A stretch of 64,000 nucleotides of DNA from Cardiobacterium hominis (GTDB taxonomy: Bacteria > Pseudomonadota > Gammaproteobacteria > Cardiobacteriales > Cardiobacteriaceae), in assembly GCF_900637305.1 (NCBI RefSeq), contig NZ_LR134365.1, positions 155,001 through 219,000 of the forward strand. Reading direction: 5' to 3'. Of this stretch, positions 53,038 through 61,379 are shown one piece after another. Position 1 is the first letter of the stretch. The number at the start of each line of letters is the position of its first letter. The position numbers and the translations under genes are program-made. The notes beneath the pieces are model-generated. The model saw only the letters and a list, made by a program, of their open reading frames with translations, did no database searches and was not told the origin of the DNA.

Positions 53038-53541
53038 TCAATAGCGACTGCGCGCCATACCGAGGGCGATGAGCGAGATGCCGTTGGAGAGCAGTTCGAT
53101 GGCGAGGAACTGGCCAAGGATGACGTTTGCCGATTGCGGGAAATCCGCAAAAATCAGCACGGCGAGGACGAACGAGAGCAAACCGGAAACCAGCAGCGTG
53201 CCGCGAAAATAGCCGTAGAGGCGCAGCGCGGCGCTGATGCGGAGGATGCCCGCGACCAGCAGCAGGCTGCCGACGGCGGCGGTGAGCGAGACCACGCCCC
53301 GCAGCGGGTCAAAGACAAGATGCACGCCAAGCGCCAGCGCCAGCAGGCCGAGGAGGAACACGGCGAGATGGAAGCCAAGCGGGTGGTTGGCGGCGATGAG
53401 CATCAGCGTGCCGACGGCGATAAAGCTCCAACCGGCGAGTACGGTCGCGGTCAGGCTGGCGGCGAAGGGGTTGGCAAGCGCGAGGATGCCGCCGAGAAGC
53501 GACAATCCGCCAGCGAGGTAGCAAAGGGTTGTGTTTTTCAT
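53038..53541 (-). CDS. HdeD-family membrane protein (DUF308)
   Basis: A 167-residue protein made almost only of membrane helices: about six hydrophobic segments, including YLAGGLSLLGGILALANPF, TVLAGWSFIAVGTLMLIAAN and LGFHLAVFLLGLLALALGV. This is the pattern of HdeD/DUF308 proteins, which in E. coli are linked to acid resistance at high cell density. The role here is inferred from family only. It is monocistronic, with a terminator on its 3' side and the SDR terminator between it and the next gene. Confidence 0.85.
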   Translation of the reverse strand: MKNTTLCYLAGGLSLLGGILALANPFAASLTATVLAGWSFIAVGTLMLIAANHPLGFHLAVFLLGLLALALGVHLVFDPLRGVVSLTAAVGSLLLVAGILRISAALRLYGYFRGTLLVSGLLSFVLAVLIFADFPQSANVILGQFLAIELLSNGISLIALGMARSRY

Positions 53542-53604
53542 GGTTATTTCCTGTGATCGAAGGGACGGGCATTATAGCACGGTGGGGCAGTGCTCCGCAC
53601 AGCG

Positions 53605-53630
53605 AAAAACCCCGCCGCAGCGGGGTTTTT
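53605..53630 (-). terminator. terminator of the SDR gene
   Basis: AAAAACCCCG, loop CCGCAG, CGGGGTTTTT; on the minus strand it ends 8 bases after the SDR stop. Confidence 0.85.
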
Positions 53631-53638
53631 GCCTTCAC

Positions 53639-54400
53639 TTACAGCAGCGCCTCCGCCGATTCCGGCAGGATTTGCCCGCCGTCAATGATGATCGTCTGCC
53701 CGGTGATGTAGGCGGCTTCGCGGCTGGCAAGAAAACAGGCGGCGTAGCCGATGTCCGCTGGCGTGCCGAGGGTGTGCGTCGGGATGGCGGCGCGCATTTG
53801 CGCAAGATAAGTTTCGCCTTGCGCCTGCAAGCCTTCGCTCAGGACGTTGCCCGGCATGACGGCGTTGATGGTGATGCCAAAGCGTGCGTATTCCAGCGCC
53901 GCCGAGCGCATGAAGCCCAGTTGCCCCGCCTTGCTCGCGCCGTAATGACTCCAGCCGGGGAAACCGGTCACCGGCCCGGTGATGGACGAGGTGATGACGA
54001 TGCGTCCGTAACCGCGCGGGCGCATCGCTTCTGCCGCCGCCTGCACCATGAAAAACGTGCCTTTGAGGTTGATGCCGTGCGTTTCGTCCCAGTCGGCTTC
54101 GTTCATTTCAGCGAGTGTTTTTTGCGGAAAAATGCCGGTGTTGGAGCAGAGGATGTCCAGCGCGCCAAAGCGGGCGACGGCAGCGGCGATGGCGGCGCGG
54201 CAACTGTCCTGCACGCGCACGTCCAGCGGCTGGTAATGCCCGCCCAGTACGGCGGCGGTCGCTTCGCCGTGTTCGCGGTCAATGTCGGCGATGATGACTT
54301 CCGCCCCCGCGCGGCGCAGCACGGTGGCGATGCCCTTGCCGATGCCCTTCGCGCCGCCGGTGACGAGTGCGGTTTGACCCTGTAACGAAAAAAGTTCCAT
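53639..54400 (-). CDS. short-chain dehydrogenase/reductase (FabG-like)
   Basis: A 253-residue classical SDR. The NAD(P) motif ALVTGGAKGIGKGIATVL is at residues 11-28, the Asn of SNTGI near 85, the catalytic Ser in VITSSITGP near 137, and Tyr/Lys in SHYGASKAGQLG near 152-156. The C-terminal YITGQTIIIDGG is typical. Such enzymes oxidise or reduce hydroxyl/keto groups of fatty, sugar or steroid substrates, and the substrate cannot be named. It is near prfC but divergently placed. Confidence 0.9.
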   Translation of the reverse strand: MELFSLQGQTALVTGGAKGIGKGIATVLRRAGAEVIIADIDREHGEATAAVLGGHYQPLDVRVQDSCRAAIAAAVARFGALDILCSNTGIFPQKTLAEMNEADWDETHGINLKGTFFMVQAAAEAMRPRGYGRIVITSSITGPVTGFPGWSHYGASKAGQLGFMRSAALEYARFGITINAVMPGNVLSEGLQAQGETYLAQMRAAIPTHTLGTPADIGYAACFLASREAAYITGQTIIIDGGQILPESAEALL

Positions 54401-54504
54401 GAGCGTTCTCCAGTTGAAAACTGCGGTGAGGATAGCGCAAAAAGCGCCGCCCCGCCCGGCGATTGCGCTACAATCCGCGCCCTTGTTTTCATAGCCAAAA
54501 TCCC

Positions 54505-56094
54505 ATGAGCGACATCCTTTCCAACGACTACCGCGACCGCCGCACCTTCGCCATCATCTCCCACCCCGACGCGGGCAAAACCACCCTCACCGAAAAACTG
54601 CTGCTCTTCGGCGGCGCCATCGCGCTCGCTGGCACGGTCAAAGGGCGCAAGGCGGCGCGCCACGCCACCTCCGACTGGATGAAAATGGAGCAGGAGCGCG
54701 GCATCTCCGTCACCAGCTCGGTGATGCAGTTCCCGTACCAGGGGCGCGTCATCAACCTGCTGGACACCCCCGGCCACGAAGACTTCTCCGAAGACACCTA
54801 CCGCACCCTGACCGCGGTGGACTCCGCGCTGATGGTCATTGACTGCGCCAAGGGCGTGGAAGAGCGCACCATCAAGCTGATGGAAGTCTGCCGCCTGCGC
54901 GATACGCCCATCTTCACCTTTATCAACAAGTTAGACCGCGAAGGACGCGAGCCGATGAGCCTGCTCGACGAAGTGGAAGACGTGCTGAAAATCCGCTGCG
55001 CCCCCGTCACCTGGCCGATCGGCATGGGGCGCACCCTGCGCGGCGTGTACCATCTCCTTGAAGACAAAGTCTATTTCTACGAGCCGGGCAAAGGCGCGCT
55101 GGTCAATAACGGCGAAGAAGTGGAGGGACTCGACAACCCGCGCCTCGACGAACTGCTGCCGGACAGCATCGCCGCCTTCCGTGATGAAATCGAGCTGTTG
55201 CGCGAAGCGGGCAACCCCTTCGACCACGACGCCTACCTCAGAGGCGAACTGACGCCGGTGTACTTCGGTTCAGCCATCGGCAACTTCGGCGTGCGCGAAA
55301 TGCTGAACGGCTTTGCCCGGTACGCGCCGCCGCCGCGCGCCCGCGCCACCACCGCCCGTACCGTCGCGCCCGAAGAAACAAAATTCAGCGGCTTCGTCTT
55401 CAAAATCCAGGCGAATATGGACCCGAAACACCGCGACCGCATCGCCTTCATGCGCATCAACTCCGGCACCTTCACCCCGGGCATGAAACTGCGCCAGGTG
55501 CGCCTCGCGCGCGACGTGAAAATCCCGGACGCGCTCACCTTCCTCGCCGCCGAGCGCGAACACATCGACACCGCCGTCGCTGGCGATATCATCGGCATCC
55601 ACAACCACGGCACCATCCGCATCGGCGACACCTTCACCGAAGGCGAAGAACTGCAATTCACCGGCATTCCCGACTTCGCGCCGGAACTCTTCCGCCGCGT
55701 CCGCCTGAAAGACCCGCTGAAAATGAAGGCGCTCTTGAAAGGGCTGGAACAACTCTGCGAAGAAGGCGCGACCCAGTTTTTCAAGCCGCTAATTGGCAAC
55801 GACCTCATCCTCGGCGCGGTCGGCGTGCTGCAATTTGACGTCGTCAAAGAGCGGTTGAAAAGCGAATACAACGTCGATTGCCAATTTGAAGGGGTGAACG
55901 TCGCCACCGCGCGCTGGGTAGAAGCGCCGGACGACAAGGCGCTGAAAGCCTTTACCGACAAAAACCAGGCGAACCTCGCGCACGACCACTACGGCCAGCT
56001 GGTGTACGTCGCCCCCAGCCGCGTCAATCTGCAACTGACGCAGGAACGCCACCCCGACATCCGCTTTGCCGCCACCCGCGACCATTTGGCATAA
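54505..56094 (+). CDS. prfC: peptide chain release factor 3
   Basis: A 529-residue translational GTPase from ATG 54505, starting [21 protein letters not shown]1 is [14 protein letters not shown] (about 21-34), G3 [16 protein letters not shown] and G4 [13 protein letters not shown] follow, and the C-terminal [20 protein letters not shown] is specific to RF3. It recycles RF1/RF2 from the ribosome after peptide release. The gene is monocistronic with a terminator and is divergent from the SDR gene. Confidence 0.97.
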   Translation: MSDILSNDYRDRRTFAIISHPDAGKTTLTEKLLLFGGAIALAGTVKGRKAARHATSDWMKMEQERGISVTSSVMQFPYQGRVINLLDTPGHEDFSEDTYRTLTAVDSALMVIDCAKGVEERTIKLMEVCRLRDTPIFTFINKLDREGREPMSLLDEVEDVLKIRCAPVTWPIGMGRTLRGVYHLLEDKVYFYEPGKGALVNNGEEVEGLDNPRLDELLPDSIAAFRDEIELLREAGNPFDHDAYLRGELTPVYFGSAIGNFGVREMLNGFARYAPPPRARATTARTVAPEETKFSGFVFKIQANMDPKHRDRIAFMRINSGTFTPGMKLRQVRLARDVKIPDALTFLAAEREHIDTAVAGDIIGIHNHGTIRIGDTFTEGEELQFTGIPDFAPELFRRVRLKDPLKMKALLKGLEQLCEEGATQFFKPLIGNDLILGAVGVLQFDVVKERLKSEYNVDCQFEGVNVATARWVEAPDDKALKAFTDKNQANLAHDHYGQLVYVAPSRVNLQLTQERHPDIRFAATRDHLA

Positions 56095-56106
56095 AGCGCA
56101 CCACGA

Positions 56107-56141
56107 TAAAAAACGCCGCAGGATGACCCTGGCGGCGTTTT
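56107..56141 (+). terminator. terminator of prfC
   Basis: AAAACGCCGC (56110-56119) and GCGGCGTTTT (56132-56141) form a stem with a T tract, about 15 bases after the stop. Confidence 0.8.
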
Positions 56142-56153
56142 CATATGAGGCAC

Positions 56154-56180
56154 AAAAAAACCGCCTGCAAAGCAGGCGGT
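56154..56180 (-). terminator. terminator of the osmB-like gene
   Basis: On the minus strand CCGCCTGC, TTT, GCAGGCGG then seven T residues form a hairpin 24 bases after the stop codon. Confidence 0.88.
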
Positions 56181-56204
56181 CGAGAGCCGGGAGACAGAGG
56201 CGAA

Positions 56205-56408
56205 TCAGCGAACCTGACTGCCGATGACACCGCCGAGGGCGGCACCGCCGAGAATCGCGCCGGTATCGCCGCCAATCATACTGCCCGCTGCGCCGCCAAC
56301 AGCAGCGCCGATAGCGGTGTTGCGTTGCGCCGGGGTCAGGCTGTTGCATGCGCCGAGCGATGCGCCCAGCGCGAGTAGCAGGATGGCTTTGCCAATTACA
56401 GATTTCAT
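56205..56408 (-). CDS. osmB: glycine-zipper lipoprotein, OsmB-like
   Basis: A 67-residue lipoprotein from ATG 56408 with AGGAGAAACTC before it; longer frames are not protein-like. Signal peptide MKSVIGKAILLLALGASLGAC with lipobox LGAC, then a glycine-zipper transmembrane-like core: RNTAIGAAVGGAAGSMIGGD and GGAALGGVIGSQVR. The RNTAIGA start and GGAALGGVIG end match E. coli OsmB (72 residues), an osmotically induced outer-membrane lipoprotein. The name is by resemblance. Confidence 0.82.
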   Translation of the reverse strand: MKSVIGKAILLLALGASLGACNSLTPAQRNTAIGAAVGGAAGSMIGGDTGAILGGAALGGVIGSQVR

Positions 56409-56517
56409 GAGTTTCTCCTGTGAGTCAGCACTTGTGTGCGGGCGCAGTATGGCATAGCGGCCACGAAAATCGCCTGAACAAAGCCTTACTTTCCGGCAAG
56501 TCGTCGCCGTAGCTGGA

Positions 56518-56730
56518 TTATTGCTTGTCCACCGCGTCCAGTTGCTGTTGGGTTTGTTGCACGCCCGCGTCGATTTGTTTCTTCGCCTTGTTGACGGTTT
56601 CGTCTTGGTATTTGAGCAGCGGATTGTCTTCGCGCGCGGAGGATTGCTGCGCAGGCGCCGTTTTCGGTTTGTCGTCGCAGGCGGTAAGCGCGGCAGCGAA
56701 GGCAAGTAGTAGCAGGGTTGTTTTTTGCAT
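56518..56730 (-). CDS. small lipoprotein
   Basis: A 70-residue protein: signal peptide MQKTTLLLLAFAAALTAC with lipobox LTAC, then an acidic and Lys/Gln-rich helical tail (KKQIDAGVQQTQQQLDAVDK) that could form a coiled coil. GGAGTTTCCC is close to the start on the minus strand. No family is recognised. It lies 109 bases upstream of the osmB-like gene on the same strand, without a clear terminator between them. Confidence 0.65.
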   Translation of the reverse strand: MQKTTLLLLAFAAALTACDDKPKTAPAQQSSAREDNPLLKYQDETVNKAKKQIDAGVQQTQQQLDAVDKQ

Positions 56731-56837
56731 GGGAAACTCCTATGGGTGGTTAAAAGCGGGGCATGACTATAGCGCTATCGCGGCGCTGGCACCAGTCATC
56801 GCCGCCGATTATGGCGGCTGCAGCGGCAAGCCATCTT

Positions 56838-57656
56838 TCATTTAACCGCCGCTGTTCGCGGCTTCTTCCCCGCGCGGGTATGAATCAGCACCGCAAAATA
56901 GAGTACACCGGCCACGCCGATAATCGCCGGACTGACCGGCAAGTTGGCGTTAAAGGCGAGGGTGAAGCCGAGGATGGTTGCCATCGCGGCGAGCAGTGCG
57001 GCGATGGCGGCGCTTTGTTCCGGCGTTTTGGCGAGGCGGTTGGCGGTGTTCGCCGGGATGATGAGCAGCGCGATGACCAGCAGCAGACCGAAGTACTGCA
57101 CGGTCGTGCCAATAAAGAGGCCGATGAGGAGGAGAAAAACGAGGTCGTAGCGGCGGCTCGCCGGGTATTCGGTTTTGGCAATCGCCGGGCTGACGGTCAT
57201 GAGGATAAGCGGTTGCCAGAGGACGCGCAGGGCAAGGAGCGAGACGGCGGCGGCGATGGCAATGGCGACGAGGTCGTGCGCTTCGGTGGCGAGAATGTCG
57301 CCAAAGAGGTAGGCAAGCAGGTCGGTGCGCACGTTTTCCATTTGCGACATAACGAGGTAGCCCAAGGCGAGCGCGATATGCGACAGGCTGCCGAGGATGT
57401 TGCTTGGGTTTTCCCGCCCGCTGCGCTCAATGAGGTAGAGGAGCAACACCAGGAGCAGGGTGATGCTCCAGATACCGATGGCGGGCGGCAGGCCGAGCCA
57501 GAGCGCGAGGGCGATGCCGAGGAGGGAGGCGTGCGACAGCGCTTCGCCGAAGTAGACGAGGCGGCGCCAGCCGATGAGCGCGCCGATGGGCGCGGCGGCG
57601 GTGGCGGTGGTCAGCGCGCAGAGGCAGGGGATGAGGATATATTGGTAGAAGAACAT
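56838..57656 (-). CDS. znuB: zinc/manganese ABC transporter permease
   Basis: A 272-residue protein with about eight hydrophobic segments. It has APIGALIGWRRLVYFGEALS, HASLLGIALALWLGLPPAIG, and VKTEYPASRRYDLVFLLLI-like sequence, the ZnuB/MntB family pattern. It forms the channel of a high-affinity Zn(II) (or Mn(II)) importer with the ATPase encoded upstream. The znuC ATPase is 56 bases away, separated by a C/G-rich repeat (57678-57704). ZnuA is not in the window. Zinc is the likelier substrate because of the His-rich ATPase tail. Confidence 0.88.
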   Translation of the reverse strand: MFFYQYILIPCLCALTTATAAAPIGALIGWRRLVYFGEALSHASLLGIALALWLGLPPAIGIWSITLLLVLLLYLIERSGRENPSNILGSLSHIALALGYLVMSQMENVRTDLLAYLFGDILATEAHDLVAIAIAAAVSLLALRVLWQPLILMTVSPAIAKTEYPASRRYDLVFLLLIGLFIGTTVQYFGLLLVIALLIIPANTANRLAKTPEQSAAIAALLAAMATILGFTLAFNANLPVSPAIIGVAGVLYFAVLIHTRAGKKPRTAAVK

Positions 57657-57677
57657 GGGCTTATGGTTGCGGGTTGG

Positions 57678-57704
57678 GTGCTCTCCCCTGCTGCTGGGGA
57701 GAGG
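57678..57704. repeat. short palindrome between znuC and znuB
   Basis: CTCTCCCCTGCTGCTGGGGAGAG: CTCTCCCC pairs with GGGGAGAG around TGCTGCT. It is a core-only copy of the C-rich repeat family within an operon. Confidence 0.75.
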
Positions 57705-57712
57705 TCGTATTC

Positions 57713-58420
57713 TTATAGATGACTGTGGTCATGATGATGGGTGTAAATACCGATGGCGTCCAGATGCCGCCCTTCGCCCAGCATGTGGCGGAAGGCGGGG
57801 TTGCTGGCGACTGCTTCCGGGCTGCCGTGGCAACAGATGTGGCGGTTCAGGCAGAGAATGTGGTCGCTTGCGGCCATCACCAGATGCAGGTCGTGGCTGA
57901 CCATCAGGACGGCGGCACGTTCGCTGCGCTGCCAGTCGCGGATGGTCTGGTAGTAGTCGCCGAGCGCCACCGGATCGATGCCCGCCGCCGGTTCGTCCAG
58001 CACGATGAGGTCGGGGCAGCGCAGCATGGCGCGCGCCAGGAGCAGACGCTGCGTTTCGCCACCGGACAGGGTTTGCAGCGGCGTGTCGAGCAGGTGGGCG
58101 ATGTTGAGCCGCGTCAGCCACAGGCTTTTTGCCGCCTGCGGGATGTCGCGCACAAAGCGGCGCGCGGTGATGGGCAGGTCGGCGGGCGGGTGGAATTTCT
58201 GCGGTACGAAGCTGGTTTTCAGCCCCTTGATGCGGCTAATCGTGCCGCGCGAGGGGCGGTTGTGGCCGAGGATGAGCGAGAGCAATGTGCTTTTGCCGGC
58301 GCCGTTCGGGCCGACGATGGTGAGGATTTGGTCGCGACTGATGCTGAAATTGATGTCGTGTAGAATGTCGCGCCCGTTGGCGCTGAAGGCAATGTCGCTG
58401 AGGGTGATGAGAGCGCTCAT
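57713..58420 (-). CDS. znuC: zinc ABC transporter, ATP-binding protein
   Basis: A 235-residue ATPase. Walker A VGPNGAGKSTLLSLILG (about 38-54), signature LSGGETQRLLLARAML (about 119), Walker B DLIVLDEPAAGIDPVALGDY (about 138). The end YTHHHDHSHL is a His-rich tail, often present in Zn transporters as a metal-binding region. It energises uptake with ZnuB. The start is divergent from priA across about 55 bases, where a Zur-like AAGTTATATGTTATC is seen but is not a convincing operator. Confidence 0.9.
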   Translation of the reverse strand: MSALITLSDIAFSANGRDILHDINFSISRDQILTIVGPNGAGKSTLLSLILGHNRPSRGTISRIKGLKTSFVPQKFHPPADLPITARRFVRDIPQAAKSLWLTRLNIAHLLDTPLQTLSGGETQRLLLARAMLRCPDLIVLDEPAAGIDPVALGDYYQTIRDWQRSERAAVLMVSHDLHLVMAASDHILCLNRHICCHGSPEAVASNPAFRHMLGEGRHLDAIGIYTHHHDHSHL

Positions 58421-58474
58421 GTGTGTCAGGATAAAAATGAAGTTATATGTTATCGGGTTTGGACGGGCGAACCA

Positions 58475-60631
58475 ATGCTAATGCGGGTTAGCGTCGCGGT
58501 GCCGCGTCCGCTTGCGGGCAGTTTTGATTATTTGTGCCATGAGCCGATCGCGGTTGGCGCGCGGGTGCGGGTGCCGTTTGGCCGCGGACAGGTGATTGGC
58601 GTCGTCGTCGCCGTCGCGCCGGATGCGCTGGACGACGGCTCGCTGAAAACCGTCGCCCGCGTGTTGGACGACGCGCCGCTGCTGGACGCGCCGCTGCTCC
58701 AGTTGCTGCACTTTGCCGCGCGCTACTACCAGCACCCGCTGGGCGAAGTGGTGCAGGCGGCGCTGCCGAAACTGCTGCGCGAAGGGCGGGCGGCAACGCG
58801 CGACCTGCCGCGCTACTGGCGCATCACCGCCGCCGGACGCGCAGCGCTTGCCGGACGCCTCGGCGGCAAACAGGCGGCCGTTCTCAGCGCGCTCCATGAA
58901 AACGAAATCGACGAAGCCGCGCTGCGCGCCGCGCACCATTGCGGCGCGGGCTGGTTGCGCGACCTCGAAAAACGCGGCTGGCTGGAAGCACGCGCCCATT
59001 GGCACGGACTTGACGCCCCCGCCGCCGCCGCGCCGACGCTGAACGCCGAACAGACCGCCGCCCTCGCCGCCCTGCCCGACCGCGGCTTCACCGCCACCCT
59101 GCTCGATGGCGTTACCGGCTCCGGCAAAACCGAAATCTACATTCGCTGGATTGAGCGCTTAACCGCAGACGGCGGCCAGGTACTGCTGCTCGTACCGGAA
59201 ATCGGCCTTGTCCGCACCCTCGCCGCCCGTCTCGCCGCGCGCCTGGGCGACCGCATCGCCGTGCATCACTCGGCGCTGGCCGACGGCGCCCGCCTCGAAC
59301 AATGGCTGGCGGTACGCGCTGGCGACGCGCAAGTGCTGGTCGGCACGCGCTCCGCCGTCTTCGCGCCCTGCCCTGCCCTGCGCGGCATCATCATCGACGA
59401 AGAACACGACGCCGCCTACAAACAACAAGACGGCTTCCGCTACCACGCGCGCGACCTCGCCTTAAAACGCGCGCAACAGGCAGGCATCCCCATCCTTCTC
59501 GGCTCGGCAACGCCCTCGCTGGAAAGCTACCACCAAGTGTGGCGCGGCCACTGGCAGCATCTGCGCCTGACCGCACGCGCCGCCACGACAACGCCCCCCG
59601 CCATCCATCTGGAAAACATGGACGGCGCAGCGGCCAGCGGCGGCATGAGCCACGAACTCATCCGCGCCATGCGCCGCACCCTCGCCGACGGCGGCCAAAC
59701 CCTGCTCTTTCTCAACCGCCGCGGCTACGCGCCGCTCCTGCGCTGCGACGCCTGCGACTGGCACGCCGCCTGCGACGCCTGCGACGCCATGCTCACCGTG
59801 CACACCGCCAGCCACCGGCTGCAATGCCACCACTGCGGGCGGGAACAACCCTTGCCGACGCGCTGCCCCGCCTGCCACAGCGACAGCCTGCACATGCTCG
59901 GCCTCGGCACGCAGCGCCTCGAACAAAGCGTCGCCCGCCAATTCCCGCAGGCGCGCCTCCTGCGCATCGACAGCGACAGCTACACCACCAGCCGCCAATT
60001 CGAAGCGGCGCTGGCACAAGTACAGGCGGGCGAAGTGGACATCATCCTCGGCACCCAATGGCTCTCCAAAGGGCACCACTTCCCGCGCCTGCACCTTGCC
60101 GTCGTCGTCGATGCCGACCAGGCGCTGTACAGCCTGGACTACCGCGGCGAAGAACGGCTGGCGCAACTGCTGGTGCAAGTCGGCGGCCGCGCCGGACGCG
60201 AAAGCCAGGGACAAATCTGGATACAAACGCGCCAGCCGCAGCATCCCGTCTTCACCGTCCTGAACAGCCCCTACGAAGACACCGCCCGCCGCCTCTACGA
60301 ACAGCGCGCGCGGGCGCAACTGCCGCCGCACCGCGCACAGGTGGCACTGCTCGCCCGCCATACCGACGCCGAACGCGCCCTGCAAACCCTCGCCTTCACC
60401 CGCGACGGCGCACAACAGGCAGGCATCGGCCAAAACTGGCAATGGCTCGGCCCCGCGCCAGCCCTCATGCCGCGCAAAGACGGACAGCACCGCGCGCACC
60501 TGCTGGTGCAAGCCGACAGCCGCGCCGCCTTGCAAAAAGAACTGCCGCAACTGACCGCCTGGCTACAGGCACAGGGCAAGGCCTTTCGCGTGCGCGTCGC
60601 GGTGGACGTCGATCCGCTCTGGCTGGAATAA
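58475..60631 (+). CDS. priA: primosomal replication restart helicase
   Basis: A 718-residue protein from ATG 58475 (an ATG 6 bases later is also possible; RBS is weak). It starts MLMRVSVAVPRPLAGSFDYL, the 3'-DNA-binding domain. Walker A DGVTGSGKTEIYIRW is at about 209-223, DEEH as IIDEEHDAAYKQQDGF follows, and the zinc region CDACDWHAACDACD with CHHCGREQPLPTRCPAC is at about 430-475. It restarts stalled replication forks. E. coli PriA is 732 residues. It is divergent from znuC. Confidence 0.96.
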   Translation: MLMRVSVAVPRPLAGSFDYLCHEPIAVGARVRVPFGRGQVIGVVVAVAPDALDDGSLKTVARVLDDAPLLDAPLLQLLHFAARYYQHPLGEVVQAALPKLLREGRAATRDLPRYWRITAAGRAALAGRLGGKQAAVLSALHENEIDEAALRAAHHCGAGWLRDLEKRGWLEARAHWHGLDAPAAAAPTLNAEQTAALAALPDRGFTATLLDGVTGSGKTEIYIRWIERLTADGGQVLLLVPEIGLVRTLAARLAARLGDRIAVHHSALADGARLEQWLAVRAGDAQVLVGTRSAVFAPCPALRGIIIDEEHDAAYKQQDGFRYHARDLALKRAQQAGIPILLGSATPSLESYHQVWRGHWQHLRLTARAATTTPPAIHLENMDGAAASGGMSHELIRAMRRTLADGGQTLLFLNRRGYAPLLRCDACDWHAACDACDAMLTVHTASHRLQCHHCGREQPLPTRCPACHSDSLHMLGLGTQRLEQSVARQFPQARLLRIDSDSYTTSRQFEAALAQVQAGEVDIILGTQWLSKGHHFPRLHLAVVVDADQALYSLDYRGEERLAQLLVQVGGRAGRESQGQIWIQTRQPQHPVFTVLNSPYEDTARRLYEQRARAQLPPHRAQVALLARHTDAERALQTLAFTRDGAQQAGIGQNWQWLGPAPALMPRKDGQHRAHLLVQADSRAALQKELPQLTAWLQAQGKAFRVRVAVDVDPLWLE

Positions 60632-60740
60632 GGCGGCAAAAGCGCAGCAGAAGCGCTGAAAAAATTTACCATTTACAAGAACAAGCCGCTCCGCTACCAT
60701 GCGCCGCCAATTTTCCGAAACAACACACAGGAGCGTGAAA

Positions 60741-61166
60741 ATGGCCAAAGAATTCAAGGCGAAAAACCAGTACACCCCGAAAAAAGACGAAGAATACATG
60801 AGCGAGGCGCAACTCGCGCACTTCACCCGTCTGCTCGAAGACTGGAAAAACGAAATCCTCACCGACAGCGACCGCACCAAAGAACACCTGCGCGACGAAC
60901 GCGCGCCGACGGCCGACCTCAACGACCGCGCCACGCAAGAAGAAGAATTCTCGCTGGAACTGCGCACCCGCGACCGCGAACGCAAACTGCTGCACAAAAT
61001 TGACAGCGCGCTGGACCGCATCGCCCGCAAAGACTTCGGCTGGTGCGAAAAATGCGGCGAAGAAATCGGCATCCGCCGCCTGGAAGCGCGCCCTACCGCA
61101 GAACTCTGCATTGACTGCAAAGAAATCGCCGAACGGCAAGAACGTAACTTCCACGACGCCCGCTAA
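60741..61166 (+). CDS. dksA: RNA polymerase-binding transcription factor DksA
   Basis: A 141-residue protein from ATG 60741 with CAGGAGCG before it. It has the coiled-coil region with a conserved DRATQEEEFSLELRTRDRER and the C4 zinc motif CEKCGEEIGIRRLEARPTAE ending CIDCKEIAE. The acidic coiled-coil tip is intact, so it can act in the secondary channel. DksA makes RNA polymerase respond to ppGpp. It lies next to relA (convergent), with a tRNA-Gly gene between. Confidence 0.96.
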   Translation: MAKEFKAKNQYTPKKDEEYMSEAQLAHFTRLLEDWKNEILTDSDRTKEHLRDERAPTADLNDRATQEEEFSLELRTRDRERKLLHKIDSALDRIARKDFGWCEKCGEEIGIRRLEARPTAELCIDCKEIAERQERNFHDAR

Positions 61167-61215
61167 ACGGCTGCCCGAAAACTCACGCGAAATCCACTAT
61201 AATCGCGTCCACCCT

Positions 61216-61289
61216 GCGGGTGTAGCTCAATGGCAGAGCAGAAGCTTCCCAAGCTTACGACGAGGGTTCGATTCCCTTCACCCGCTCCA
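61216..61289 (+). tRNA. tRNA-Gly (CCC)
   Basis: A 74-base cloverleaf: acceptor GCGGGTG pairs with CACCCGC, the D-arm is GCTC/GAGC, the anticodon loop TTCCCAA gives CCC, and the T-arm is GAGGGTTCGATTCCCTT-like, with encoded CCA at the end. The body matches E. coli tRNA-Gly(CCC). The anticodon stem has a G-A mismatch at its outermost pair. A terminator follows. Confidence 0.95.
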
Positions 61290-61295
61290 AATTAT

Positions 61296-61322
61296 AAAAA
61301 AAGCGCCTTTTGGCGCTTTTTT
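61296..61322 (+). terminator. terminator after tRNA-Gly
   Basis: AAAAAAAGCGCC, TTTT, GGCGC then six T residues follow the tRNA 3' end by 6 bases. Confidence 0.88.
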
Positions 61323-61379
61323 GTTGCCGCTCCCTCCATCGCTTTGTCGCGTAGCGAACCGCTCAGCGCCCGCTTCTTC

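Noticed and set aside
53038..53541. Phage or plasmid region near the hdeD-like gene
   Set aside because: No integrase, structural or replication genes are present; the region is ordinary chromosomal.
58421..58474. Zur box between znuC and priA
   Set aside because: AAGTTATATGTTATC is only partly like the Zur palindrome; the symmetry is weak, so I did not annotate an operator.
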